From: JBEEOW01 sp041191405
GTDB lineage: Bacteria; Bacteroidota; Bacteroidia; Cytophagales; UBA9547
Length of the DNA stretch: 64,000 nt
Direction of reading: 5' to 3'
NCBI GenBank assembly: GCA_041191405.1
Contig: JBEEOW010000011.1
Coordinates: 46,369-110,368 of the forward strand
Below the pieces are notes generated by a model, which was given only the letters and a program-made list of their open reading frames with translations, searched no databases and was not told where the DNA came from. A program made the position numbers and the translations under genes. Positions 42,839 to 51,778 of this stretch are shown here, piece after piece; position 1 is the first letter of the stretch; each line of letters begins with the position of its first letter.

Positions 42839-44236
42839 ATGAATGTGCGGATAAGATTTTTAGGTGGTGCCCAATCAGTTACAGGCTCCAAATACCTAAT
42901 TGAAACAGATGATAGTAAAATTTTAGTTGATTGTGGTCTTTTTCAAGGTTTAAAAGAGTTACGTCAGCGCAACTGGGAAAACTTCCCTATTGACCCAAAA
43001 ACAATTGATACTGTAATACTTACGCACGCTCACATTGACCATGTTGGCTATTTACCTAAGTTATACAAAGAAGGTTTTCGTGGCCCAGTAATTTGCACTG
43101 CTGCAACCAAAGATTTGGCTAAAATTATGTTGCTTGACGCTGCAAAACTACAAGAAGAAGAGGCAGATTATGCACATAAAAAAGGGTTTTCAAAACATGA
43201 AAAGCCCTTGCCACTTTATACCACACACGATGTTGACGATTTATTACCTTACCTTGAAGGTTATAGATACAACCAACGTGTAAAAATTTCGGATAAAATT
43301 GCAGTTAAATTTCATGATGCAGGGCATATTCTTGGTTCGGCAATTACAGAAATTTACCTTCAAGGTGATAAAATGAGGAAAAAAATTGTTTTCTCAGGTG
43401 ACTTAGGTAGATATAATAAACCTATTTTAAGAAATCCATCAGTTATTAAAGAAGCTGATTATCTGTTTGTTGAATCAACTTATGGAAATAAAGAAAATGT
43501 AGCTGTTGACCCAATGGAACAACTTGCTACTGTAATTAATGATGCTTTTGATAAAAATGGTTGTTTACTGATTCCAGCTTTTGCAGTTGGTAGAACACAA
43601 TCGTTGTTATTTTACATCAGAAAATTAATTGAGCTCAAAAAAATTCCGAGTGTGCCAGTGTATGTTGATAGTCCGATGGCTATTAACGTAACTGCTCTTT
43701 ATCAGCGACATAACGATTTCCACACCATAAAACCAAGTGATACCATTTATAATTCTGTATTTGAATTTCCTAATTTAAATTATTACAGAAGTCAGGCCGA
43801 TTCGGTGCAGATAAATAATATTCGTAGCCATGCGATTATAATTTCATCAAGTGGTATGTGTAATGGTGGACGAATTCTGCATCATCTTTACCACCGTTTG
43901 CCACGCCCAAATGACACAGTGTTATTCGCTGGTTATCAAGCAGAAGGAACACGAGGACGAAATATTTTAGAAGGAGACAAAAAAGTTAAAATATTTGGTG
44001 AAGAAGTAGATGTTCGTTGTAACGTAGTACACATCAATGGACTTTCGGCACATGCAGATAAAAGTGAGTTAATGAAGTGGTTAGGCAATATCAAAGATGC
44101 GCCTAAAAACACATTCATTATACATGGTGAACCAGAAAATAGTAGAATTTTTGCTGAAACAATCACCTCTAAATTTGGATGGAACACCTACGTTCCCGAA
44201 TATTTAGAATCTTATGATTTGTTTAAAGGTATATAA
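42839..44236 (+). CDS. Metallo-beta-lactamase / beta-CASP RNA-processing nuclease
   Basis: 465 residues. The metal site HAHIDHVGY (HxHxDH), HDAGHILGSA and FSGDLGR come first, and the beta-CASP motifs follow (FVESTYGN, AFAVGRTQ, SSGMCNGGRILHH, and HINGLSAHADKSEL). Bacterial members are endo- or exoribonucleases related to CPSF-73 and RNase J. Its target RNA is unknown. It is monocistronic with its own terminator. Confidence 0.93.
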   Translation: MNVRIRFLGGAQSVTGSKYLIETDDSKILVDCGLFQGLKELRQRNWENFPIDPKTIDTVILTHAHIDHVGYLPKLYKEGFRGPVICTAATKDLAKIMLLDAAKLQEEEADYAHKKGFSKHEKPLPLYTTHDVDDLLPYLEGYRYNQRVKISDKIAVKFHDAGHILGSAITEIYLQGDKMRKKIVFSGDLGRYNKPILRNPSVIKEADYLFVESTYGNKENVAVDPMEQLATVINDAFDKNGCLLIPAFAVGRTQSLLFYIRKLIELKKIPSVPVYVDSPMAINVTALYQRHNDFHTIKPSDTIYNSVFEFPNLNYYRSQADSVQINNIRSHAIIISSSGMCNGGRILHHLYHRLPRPNDTVLFAGYQAEGTRGRNILEGDKKVKIFGEEVDVRCNVVHINGLSAHADKSELMKWLGNIKDAPKNTFIIHGEPENSRIFAETITSKFGWNTYVPEYLESYDLFKGI

Positions 44237-44245
44237 ATAAAACAC

Positions 44246-44289
44246 CCCACAAAGCTTTGTTAATGAAGGTTTTGTGGGCTTATTTTTTT
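44246..44289 (+). terminator. Terminator of the beta-CASP nuclease gene
   Basis: Arms CCCACAAA and TTTGTGGG with an inner stem (CTTT...AAGG), followed by a T-run. Confidence 0.8.
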
Positions 44290-44294
44290 GATTA

Positions 44295-44776
44295 TTAATT
44301 TAAAGGTATGAATCCATTTTTTGAATAAAATAAAATTTCAAGATTATGAATTCCTATTCTTTTTTTCTTTATAAAAACTTCAATATCAAAATTATTGTTT
44401 GTAGCATTAAATTTTAATCTAGAAAATTTTTTGTGGAAATCAATATTGTTAATTGAATATCTATTATTAATAAAATTTAGTTCTAAAGTAAAATATGGGT
44501 AAAATGTATTTTTTGTACAATATTTCCACTGTAATAATATGTTAAAGCGATTTCTTTTGAAATTTTATTGATTTGAGCTAAGATTTGATTATTAACTAAT
44601 AAAACATATTTACCTAATTTAACTTTTTTATCAATATTGACAGATAAACAATTTTCATCTGAACAATACGAAAATCCATTTTTACTAAATTCGCATTTTT
44701 CAAATTTAATTGTATCTTGAGCAAATGAGTTAAAAGAATAAAAAAGTAATAATATGAATATAAATAATTTAGACAT
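44295..44776 (-). pseudogene. Small secreted protein gene with a frameshift
   Basis: From the ATG at 44776 the frame encodes a signal peptide (MSKLFIFILLLFYSFNSFA) and a beta-rich sequence that stops at 44483 (...THILL). One reading frame away the DNA stays open for more than 50 codons up to a stop at 44295 (...NIDFHKKFSRLKFN...SKNGFIPLN), so a single indel near 44515-44535 probably split a protein of about 160 residues. I do not recognise the family. The ATG is one base past the stop of the oxidoreductase gene, so it is the last gene of that unit. An assembly error is possible. Confidence 0.5.
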
Positions 44777-44777
44777 A

Positions 44778-45791
44778 CTACTTATGACTATATATTCTCT
44801 CAATAATTTCAACCACTTTTAATCCTTCTAAAGCATTGGTAGTTGCAACTGTTCTACCAAGTAATGAATCTACAACATTTTCAATTACAAAATGATGATT
44901 TGCAGCGCTTCCTTTGTAATAGCCATAATCATTTGCTGGACTACTTTCTGGTAATTGTGGCATTTCGTAATCTTTAATATGGCAATATTCAACTTCGTTC
45001 ATATACTGCCCTCCTACTTTTATGCTGCCATTTTCAGCAATAATTGTAATGCTACTTTCTAGGTTTTTGTCCCAAACTGAGGTTGAATAATTAATACTAC
45101 CCATTCCACCTTTTACAAAATCAAATGAAACTATACCCGAATCTTCAAACTCTGTTAAGTCATTGTGATTGAAATCATTAAACCTAGCTTTGATATTGGT
45201 TATATCTCCAAAAAGCCAATACATTATATCAATAAAATGACTAAATTGTGTAAAAAGTGTACCTCCATCTTGTTTTAAATTACCTTTCCAACCATCAGCT
45301 TTATAGTATCTTTCATCTCTATTCCAGTAACAATTTATTTGTACCATATAGATTTGACCTAACTTACCTGAACTAATCATTTCTTTTAACCAAACCGAAG
45401 GCGGACTGTACCTGTTTTGCATCACACAAAAAAACAATTTTGATGCTTGAAGTGATTTATAAATTACATCCTCACATTCAGCTTTTGACAATGCCATTGG
45501 TTTTTCACAAACTACATGTTTGCCTTTTTCAAGAGCAATTACCGATTGTGCACTATGTAAATAATTAGGAGTACAAATATTTACTACTTCTATTTCAGGA
45601 TGTTGTAACAACATTTCATCCATAGAGTTATAAAACGGCACTGAAAACTCAATTTCTATAGTTGATTTTAGAGAATCATTAGTATCACACATAGCTACTA
45701 ATTGTGCTTCATTATTTTTAAGCAACATTGCTGCATGACGCTTACCTATATGTCCGCAACCAACTACTGCAAATTTTATTTTTTTACTCAT
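44778..45791 (-). CDS. Gfo/Idh/MocA-family NAD(P)-dependent oxidoreductase
   Basis: 337 residues. The N-terminal Rossmann motif VVGCGHIGKRHA is at about residues 9-20, followed by the family signature VVCEKPMAL with the conserved Glu-Lys-Pro and the C-terminal alpha/beta domain with NPV-like HFVIENV. Members oxidise or reduce sugars or inositols, often nucleotide sugars. A DegT-type aminotransferase gene lies 0.7 kb upstream on the same strand, so the two could make an aminosugar (as WlbA/WlbE do), but a lipoprotein gene and a terminator hairpin stand between them. Confidence 0.9.
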   Translation of the reverse strand: MSKKIKFAVVGCGHIGKRHAAMLLKNNEAQLVAMCDTNDSLKSTIEIEFSVPFYNSMDEMLLQHPEIEVVNICTPNYLHSAQSVIALEKGKHVVCEKPMALSKAECEDVIYKSLQASKLFFCVMQNRYSPPSVWLKEMISSGKLGQIYMVQINCYWNRDERYYKADGWKGNLKQDGGTLFTQFSHFIDIMYWLFGDITNIKARFNDFNHNDLTEFEDSGIVSFDFVKGGMGSINYSTSVWDKNLESSITIIAENGSIKVGGQYMNEVEYCHIKDYEMPQLPESSPANDYGYYKGSAANHHFVIENVVDSLLGRTVATTNALEGLKVVEIIERIYSHK

Positions 45792-45830
45792 TAATTATTA
45801 GGTATTTATAAAAAGTATATTTCATTTTAA

Positions 45831-45873
45831 AATAGAAAAGGCTATCAAAATGTGATAGCCTTTTCTATTTTTT
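45831..45873 (-). terminator. Terminator after the 45872 lipoprotein gene
   Basis: Arms AATAGAAAAGGCTATCA and TGATAGCCTTTTCTATT are perfect and enclose a five-base loop. The hairpin directly follows the stop codon of the lipoprotein gene on the minus strand and separates it from the oxidoreductase gene. Confidence 0.85.
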
Positions 45874-46477
45874 ACTCTCCTAAACCTTGAAGAGATTTTA
45901 TAAATTTATCTATATTAACTCTATGTCTTCTTCCGTTCATCCAAACATCCATTTCATCAATAAATGCACTTTGACGACGAACAGCTTTGTTACTTTCGTC
46001 AGTTGATGAACTGTATTGATATGAAACGATTAAAGAGATAAATACATTTTTATCAATTTGATAATTGATTTCTGTTTGTGGTAACAACTCTTTGCTATCA
46101 GCAGGTAAGTTTCTCTCCCAGTTTTCAACTGATGAACAATAATCTCTCACTTGCTTAGCTTTATCAATTGGAATTACTAAATAATGAACTTTTGAAAAGC
46201 TATCAAATTTGTGAGAATGTTTTAAATCAGATACTAATATAATTTTTTCTCCTTCTTTATCTTTAAATTTTGATACTTCTAGATAACTATCATTTTTATT
46301 ATCACTTGTTCTATACAATTGTGTTAAATAAGTAGTATCAGCCACCCCTGTTACGTGGCGCTCAACTCTATTATTTACTGCATAATCAGAAATATGACGA
46401 TTTTGCGTACAAGCTTGAAATAATGCTGTAGCTCCAAATGCTACTAATCCTAGTTTAATTAAATTCATCTTCATCAT
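45872..46477 (-). CDS. Hypothetical lipoprotein
   Basis: 201 residues. The signal peptide ends in the lipobox LFQAC (Cys23), and the mature part is mixed alpha/beta with no motif I recognise. It follows the DegT-like aminotransferase gene by ten bases, so they are probably cotranscribed, and it is closed by a strong terminator. No functional link to the aminotransferase is evident. Confidence 0.65.
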   Translation of the reverse strand: MMKMNLIKLGLVAFGATALFQACTQNRHISDYAVNNRVERHVTGVADTTYLTQLYRTSDNKNDSYLEVSKFKDKEGEKIILVSDLKHSHKFDSFSKVHYLVIPIDKAKQVRDYCSSVENWERNLPADSKELLPQTEINYQIDKNVFISLIVSYQYSSSTDESNKAVRRQSAFIDEMDVWMNGRRHRVNIDKFIKSLQGLGE

Positions 46478-46487
46478 TATTTAATAG

Positions 46488-47618
46488 TTATTGTTGGAAA
46501 AATGAAATTATATTTTCGCAAATATAAGAGATTTGTTCAAATTCCAACTCTGTATGCATAGGAAGTGATAGAACTTCTTGAGATAATTTTACTGAATTTG
46601 GAAAATCCTCTGATTTATTTAACAAATACTCATAAGCTTTATGCTCATGCAAAGCCTTGGGATAATAAATCATACTCGGAATATTTTTACTTTGAAGATA
46701 ATTTTTCAGATCATCTCGTTTTTCGGCAGGTACTTTAATAGTGTATTGATGAAAAACATGGTCGGAATTAATTACTCTTTTAGGTGTTACGACTTCGCTA
46801 CATTTTGCCAACAAACTGTCATATTTATTTGCAGCTTTTTGTCGTGAAGCGGTATAATTATTTAGCTGTTTTAACTTCACTCTTAAAATAGCAGCTTGCA
46901 AAGTATCTAACCTTGAATTTACTCCAACCAAGTCATAATAATATTTAGATTTTTGTCCGTGATTAGCTAAAGTTTTAATTTTAGCTGCAAAATCATCATC
47001 ATTAGTAAAAATAGCTCCCCCATCTCCCATACAACCTAAATTTTTTGAAGGGAAAAATGAAGTAGTTCCAATATGCCCAATAGTTCCTGCTTTTTTGTAA
47101 GTATCATCTGGAAAATAATAATTTGCACCAATTGCCTGAGCTGCATCCTCAATTACATACAAATTATACATTAGAGCAATTTTTAAAATACTCAACATAT
47201 CAGCACATTGCCCAAACAAATGCACTGGCATTATGGCTTTTGTGTTTTCAGTAATTAACGGTTCAATTGCACCAATTAATAAATTAAAATTATCAAGGTT
47301 GGCATCAATAAAAATTGGTTTAAACCCTAATAAAGCAATTACTTCTGCAGTTGCTACATAGTTAAAAGTAGGTACAATAATTTCAGAACCAAGTGGTAAA
47401 TCCAACGCCATCAATGCAATTTGCAGCGCATCAGTACCATTTGCACAAGGGATAACATGTTTTACTTCTAAAAAATTGGCCAATTCATCTGCAAAAAAAG
47501 TAACATCCTTACCATTAATAAATGAAGAAGTTTCAATTACATTTTGCATAGCATTATCAATATCAGATTTGATATTTAAATACTGAGAATGTAAATCAAC
47601 CATTTTTATATCTTTCAT
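46488..47618 (-). CDS. DegT/DnrJ/EryC1-family sugar aminotransferase
   Basis: About 376 residues (start taken at the ATG at 47618, MKDIKMVDLHSQY; 47624 gives two more). Family marks are PCANGTDALQIAL for PLP phosphate binding, VIEDAAQAIGA, and the PLP lysine in SFFPSKNLGCMGDGGA, followed by NSRLDTLQAAIL. These enzymes transaminate keto-sugar nucleotides for cell-surface polysaccharides or glycans. The Gfo/Idh oxidoreductase downstream suggests a UDP-sugar pathway, but the rest of a cluster is missing from the window. Confidence 0.92.
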   Translation of the reverse strand: MKDIKMVDLHSQYLNIKSDIDNAMQNVIETSSFINGKDVTFFADELANFLEVKHVIPCANGTDALQIALMALDLPLGSEIIVPTFNYVATAEVIALLGFKPIFIDANLDNFNLLIGAIEPLITENTKAIMPVHLFGQCADMLSILKIALMYNLYVIEDAAQAIGANYYFPDDTYKKAGTIGHIGTTSFFPSKNLGCMGDGGAIFTNDDDFAAKIKTLANHGQKSKYYYDLVGVNSRLDTLQAAILRVKLKQLNNYTASRQKAANKYDSLLAKCSEVVTPKRVINSDHVFHQYTIKVPAEKRDDLKNYLQSKNIPSMIYYPKALHEHKAYEYLLNKSEDFPNSVKLSQEVLSLPMHTELEFEQISYICENIISFFQQ

Positions 47619-47777
47619 AATCAATGTTTACTTCGTTGTTATTGTATAAAAAATGAGTCTTAAAAGTAATAGTATTTTATTTCAAATGAAAGTAAAAAAC
47701 ACAATAAATAAGGTTTAATTACAATTAATTCTATGAAATATTAAAAACTAAGTAGTTTTATTTTGAGAATAATTTGT

Positions 47778-47785
47778 TAAATTTG
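47778..47785 (+). promoter_or_regulatory. Candidate -7 box (TAAATTTG) of pfkA
   Basis: Fits TAnnTTTG and lies 31 bases before the pfkA ATG. A TTTTG at 47761-47765 is too close (12 bases) to be a regular -33 box. Confidence 0.3.
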
Positions 47786-47816
47786 AAGGTTTATTTGTTT
47801 ATACAAAAGATTTATA

Positions 47817-48821
47817 ATGAAAAAAATAGCCGTATTTACCTCAGGTGGAGATGCTCCAGGAATGAATGCATGTGTAAGAGCTGTAGTGCGTACATGTTCA
47901 TATTATAATATTGAATGTGTAGGGATTATGAAAGGTTATGACGGTATGATTGCAGGAAGTTTCCTTCATTTAGATGGAAAATCTGTATCGAATATAGTTC
48001 AAAAAGGAGGTACTTTTCTTAAATCAGCTCGTAGTATGGCTTTTAGAACTCCTGAAGGGAGACAAAAGGCATATGAAAGTTTGAAAAAAGAAGGGATTGA
48101 TGGTGTTGTTGCAATTGGAGGAAATGGAACATTTACTGGTGCAACTTTATTTTTTGAGGAATTTGGATTTCCAATAATTGGAGTACCTGGTACAATTGAT
48201 AATGATTTATATGGAACTGATTTTACAATTGGCTATGATACAGCGGTTAACACAGCTTTAGAAGCAATTGATAAAATTAGAGATACTGCAGATGCTCACG
48301 ACAGAATTTTCTTTGTGGAAGTGATGGGTAGAGATACTGGTTATATTGCTGTTCGTTCGGCAATTGGTGGTGGAGCTGAAATGGCTATTATGCCTGAAAA
48401 AAATACTCCCGTAAAAGAAATTATAGATAAGCTTAAATACAACCACGAAAACACTAAATCTTCGCACTTAATAATAGTTGCAGAAGGTGATGTTGAAGGT
48501 AAAGCAGTTGAATTAGCTAGAAAAGTAAAAAAAGAACTTCCTGAATTAGACTCTAAAGTAACTACATTAGGTCACATTCAAAGAGGTGGTGCTCCTACTG
48601 CAGCTGATAGAGTTTTGGCAAGTAGGTTAGGCATTGGTGCTGTTGAAGGTTTATTAGCTGGAAAATCAAATGTAATGGTTGGGGTAATTAACAGAAGCTT
48701 AACCTATGTACCTCTTGAAGATACCATAACAAAGAAAAAACCTATCAATAAAGAGTTAATCAGAATGATTGAAATATTGAGTGGAAGAGCACCCATCAAA
48801 GTAAATGCAGATAAAATTTAA
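47817..48821 (+). CDS. pfkA: ATP-dependent 6-phosphofructokinase
   Basis: 334 residues. It has the ATP-binding TSGGDAPGMNA, the substrate and catalytic motif PGTIDNDLYGTD, the family segment MGRDTGYIA and the GHIQRGGAP C-terminal motif. It phosphorylates fructose 6-phosphate in glycolysis. It begins a tight operon with a small membrane protein and a c-type cytochrome, which is an unusual set. Confidence 0.95.
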   Translation: MKKIAVFTSGGDAPGMNACVRAVVRTCSYYNIECVGIMKGYDGMIAGSFLHLDGKSVSNIVQKGGTFLKSARSMAFRTPEGRQKAYESLKKEGIDGVVAIGGNGTFTGATLFFEEFGFPIIGVPGTIDNDLYGTDFTIGYDTAVNTALEAIDKIRDTADAHDRIFFVEVMGRDTGYIAVRSAIGGGAEMAIMPEKNTPVKEIIDKLKYNHENTKSSHLIIVAEGDVEGKAVELARKVKKELPELDSKVTTLGHIQRGGAPTAADRVLASRLGIGAVEGLLAGKSNVMVGVINRSLTYVPLEDTITKKKPINKELIRMIEILSGRAPIKVNADKI

Positions 48822-48824
48822 TTA

Positions 48825-49040
48825 ATGGATACCTATAATTTATTTGCAGGCTCTGTAGCTTTAACACTTGGTGTACTAATAACGGTAATGAGGTTTATGG
48901 GCAAACTTGAAAATTCGCCCAAACTTAAAAGTATGAAAGCTACTTTTGGTGATAGAAATGGGAATATAATTCATATACTAGCTTACTCTGTTTTACCGTT
49001 AGTATTGGGAACTTATTTATTATACACTACTTTGATTTAA
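48825..49040 (+). CDS. Small two-helix membrane protein
   Basis: 71 residues with two hydrophobic helices (about 6-24 and 50-69) around a short charged loop (GKLENSPKLKSMKATFGDRNGN). No family recognised. It begins three bases after pfkA and ends two bases before the cytochrome gene, so all three are one transcript. Confidence 0.6.
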   Translation: MDTYNLFAGSVALTLGVLITVMRFMGKLENSPKLKSMKATFGDRNGNIIHILAYSVLPLVLGTYLLYTTLI

Positions 49041-49042
49041 AA

Positions 49043-49378
49043 ATGAAAAATTCAATTAAAATATCTATACTAACCACTGCTATTGCCTTATTTATTGCTG
49101 CATGTGCTGGTTCAAAAGTGTCGAGTTCAAATGAACCAACACAAGCTGATGTTGATCGTAATAAAGCAATATTTAGCAACCTTACACTTGAAGAGTTAAT
49201 TCAAGGTAAAGCACATTATGAAAAAAATTGCGGTTCATGTCATAAACTTTATTCTCCAAATGGAGAGTCAGCAGTTGGTTGGAAAAAAATTGTGCCACCA
49301 ATGGCTAAAAAAGCAAAGATTGATTCAAAAACAGAAGATTTAATTTTAAGATATTTAATATCAATGTCTTCTAAATAA
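49043..49378 (+). CDS. Lipid-anchored c-type cytochrome
   Basis: 111 residues with a signal peptide and lipobox (FIAAC, Cys21) and one haem-binding motif CGSCH in HYEKNCGSCHKLY, plus a likely Met ligand in VPPMAKKA. It is a small periplasmic or outer-membrane electron carrier. Partner enzymes are not visible nearby; the coupling to pfkA and a membrane protein is odd. Confidence 0.88.
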   Translation: MKNSIKISILTTAIALFIAACAGSKVSSSNEPTQADVDRNKAIFSNLTLEELIQGKAHYEKNCGSCHKLYSPNGESAVGWKKIVPPMAKKAKIDSKTEDLILRYLISMSSK

Positions 49379-49394
49379 AATTCATATAACAGAG

Positions 49395-49419
49395 CCTGAT
49401 TTAATCAGGTTTTTTTTTA
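49395..49419 (+). terminator. Terminator of the pfkA-cytochrome operon
   Basis: Stem CCTGATT/AATCAGG with a very short loop and a T-run of eight. Confidence 0.8.
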
Positions 49420-49434
49420 CCAAAAATAATAAAA

Positions 49435-50277
49435 ATGAGACAAGGAATATTTATTATAATACTTATTATTAAATCTTCATTTACCTTTTGTCAAGATTTA
49501 ATTGTAACAACTAAAAATGATAGTATAAATTGTTTTATAGAATACAGTACAAACAAAAAAATTGCATTTACTATTTTCAACGAAAAAAAAGAAAAAGAGA
49601 AAGTTTTCTTAAAAATGATTGATGTAAATGACTTTCAATATGATTTTTATAAAGATTCAACCCAAGAAAATGGGATTTCAAAAATTAACAACACTTTAAC
49701 CCCTTCAATAAAAGAACTTTTAATTGTAAATAAAAACGAATTCAAAAGTGGTCGTTTTGAATTAGGTTTGTATGCTGGTTATGGAATTAGAGGCAAAAAT
49801 TCAAATACTAATTCTGTTTTGGATTCAAAATTAAATACAAGTACCGTATTTAGTTCAGATATAATGTTTTACAACTCATCAAACATAGGAATTGGACTTT
49901 CATTTTCAAATTTTCAAAAATCTGTTACACAAGATGTTTTAATTAACAATTTGACAAAAACAAAAGATGCAACAATACAAATTAATCAATTTTTATTACT
50001 TTTTGGACATAAATATGAGCTAAAAGATGCACAATATATCATAAGATGGCATATTGGAGTTGGGGTTAGTTTATATGATCAAAAAAGTACTGAAGGAGAT
50101 ATCAATCAGACATTTATATCATTAACAGATGGTGTTTTTGTTGATAAAAAAATATATAAAAAACTGTATTTATCAGTTGGAATAAGTCACAAAACTGGTT
50201 CAAAATATTTAGATCAATATAAATCTTTAAAAATTGGTTCTGTTCAGTTTTTGGGCGGATTGCGACTTGGGTTTTAA
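49435..50277 (+). CDS. Putative outer-membrane beta-barrel protein
   Basis: 280 residues. It has a signal peptide (MRQGIFIIILIIKSSFTFC) and an N-terminal region with NDSINC- and IAFTIF-type strands. From about residue 105 alternating beta-strands follow (RFELGLYAGYG, IGIGLSFSNF, LYLSVGISHK), and it ends in Phe (GGLRLGF), as outer-membrane barrels do. The function is unknown. Confidence 0.65.
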   Translation: MRQGIFIIILIIKSSFTFCQDLIVTTKNDSINCFIEYSTNKKIAFTIFNEKKEKEKVFLKMIDVNDFQYDFYKDSTQENGISKINNTLTPSIKELLIVNKNEFKSGRFELGLYAGYGIRGKNSNTNSVLDSKLNTSTVFSSDIMFYNSSNIGIGLSFSNFQKSVTQDVLINNLTKTKDATIQINQFLLLFGHKYELKDAQYIIRWHIGVGVSLYDQKSTEGDINQTFISLTDGVFVDKKIYKKLYLSVGISHKTGSKYLDQYKSLKIGSVQFLGGLRLGF

Positions 50278-50288
50278 TAAGGTATTAA

Positions 50289-50501
50289 TTATATAATTTC
50301 TGGAGGAAACTTTTGCAAAAGATTTTTTGGTCTCACAGGTCTTTTTTCAAGTCCACCACCACAATTTGGACAAACATTTAACAAAATATTATTTACACAA
50401 TCTTTACAGAACGTACATTCAAAAGAACAAATCATAGCTTCATTACTCTCATTTGGAAGTAACTTACCACAATTTTCACATTGAGGCTTTAATTTAAGCA
50501 T
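50289..50501 (-). CDS. DUF1272 zinc-ribbon-like small protein
   Basis: 70 residues with several Cys pairs (CENCGKLLP, CSFECTFCKDC, CPNCGG) spaced as in DUF1272 proteins, which end in a basic RP-rich tail (GLEKRPVRPKN). It likely binds zinc; no function is known for the family. It is followed on the minus-strand side by nothing cotranscribed and lies 19 bases downstream of the LolC/E-type permease gene. Confidence 0.88.
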   Translation of the reverse strand: MLKLKPQCENCGKLLPNESNEAMICSFECTFCKDCVNNILLNVCPNCGGGLEKRPVRPKNLLQKFPPEII

Positions 50502-50519
50502 AAATAAATTTACAAATTT

Positions 50520-51737
50520 TCAACTAAACTTAATTGATTTAATTGGATTAACTCTTGGTATAATTACAAGTGGAACAAATAAAATTATTGTAACCACAAA
50601 AATACACATTATGTTAACTATTAAAATTGCCATCCAGTCCCACATAATTGGCACATGATCCATGTAATAACTTTGTTCATCTAATGGAATAATTTGTGTG
50701 TAATATTGAATTGCACAAAAACCTAAACCAATTAAATTTCCCCAAAATACTCCCCTACTTATAATCAACAAACCATTATACAAAAATACTCTTCTAATCA
50801 CTTTATTGGTACCTCCCATAGCTTTAAGCATACCAATCATATTTGTTCGCTCCATTACCATAATCAATATCGTTGATACCATATTGAAACATGCTACAAA
50901 CAATATCAATATCATAAAAATATAGGCATTTCTGTTAAGTAATTCTAACCAATCAAAAATTTGTGCATAAACATCTGTAATTAAAGTTAATGATAAATCA
51001 TAACTCATATTGTGAACAATTGCCTGTGCTGTTGGTATAATTTGCTGAAAATCTTTTATATACACTTCATAACCACCCACCAAAGTATCAGGCCAATTAT
51101 TTAATTGTTGTATTAATTTAATGTCTCCAAAAACATATAAATCATCAAACTCCTCTAAACCTGTTTGATAAATTCCTTTCACTTTCAATTTTCTGTATCG
51201 AGGTGGGTTTTGAATGAAATACATCCAAACTACATCTCCAACTTCTAATTTCATTTTTTTAGACATTTTATCTGAAATAATAATGTCTTTTGAAAATGTA
51301 GAATCGTGAAAACTAATAAATGAACCTGCTACTAAATTTTTCTTTACTCTATTGCTATCTGCTGTAGCATTGATACCTTTTAATAATACACCAACTACTT
51401 CATCTTCAGTTTTTAATAAACCTGTTTTTGTAGCATAAACTTGTACATGGTCAACATTTTTAGCAATTGACTTATCTTTCAAAAAAGCACTATTGGCAGG
51501 AATTGGATTTTCTACAAAAGTTTCGTTATTATCAAGTTTATTGATTTGAATATGACCCGAAAAACTAAATAATTTATCTTGAATATTTCTTTTAAATCCT
51601 TGCAAAATGGCAAATGCAATAATCAATGTAGCAATAGCAATTGCCACACTACTAACTGCAATTTTAACTACAGTTGCCGAAAACGACTTCGTTTTATTGT
51701 CACGAATTCGTTGTGCTATGAAAAATGAAGCGTTCAA
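50520..51737 (-). CDS. LolC/E-type ABC transporter permease (FtsX/MacB family)
   Basis: 405 residues with the LolC/E layout: one N-terminal helix (about 26-50), a long periplasmic domain, and three C-terminal helices with an FtsX-like core (MVMERTNMIGMLKAMGGTNK). Such permeases extract lipoproteins from the inner membrane together with LolD. No ATPase gene adjoins, which is common in Bacteroidota. Its start is 41 bases from that of the DUF1343 gene on the other strand. Confidence 0.88.
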   Translation of the reverse strand: MNASFFIAQRIRDNKTKSFSATVVKIAVSSVAIAIATLIIAFAILQGFKRNIQDKLFSFSGHIQINKLDNNETFVENPIPANSAFLKDKSIAKNVDHVQVYATKTGLLKTEDEVVGVLLKGINATADSNRVKKNLVAGSFISFHDSTFSKDIIISDKMSKKMKLEVGDVVWMYFIQNPPRYRKLKVKGIYQTGLEEFDDLYVFGDIKLIQQLNNWPDTLVGGYEVYIKDFQQIIPTAQAIVHNMSYDLSLTLITDVYAQIFDWLELLNRNAYIFMILILFVACFNMVSTILIMVMERTNMIGMLKAMGGTNKVIRRVFLYNGLLIISRGVFWGNLIGLGFCAIQYYTQIIPLDEQSYYMDHVPIMWDWMAILIVNIMCIFVVTIILFVPLVIIPRVNPIKSIKFS

Positions 51738-51778
51738 TTTTGGAATATTTTATTAATTTTGGTCTAAATATAGTTTTT

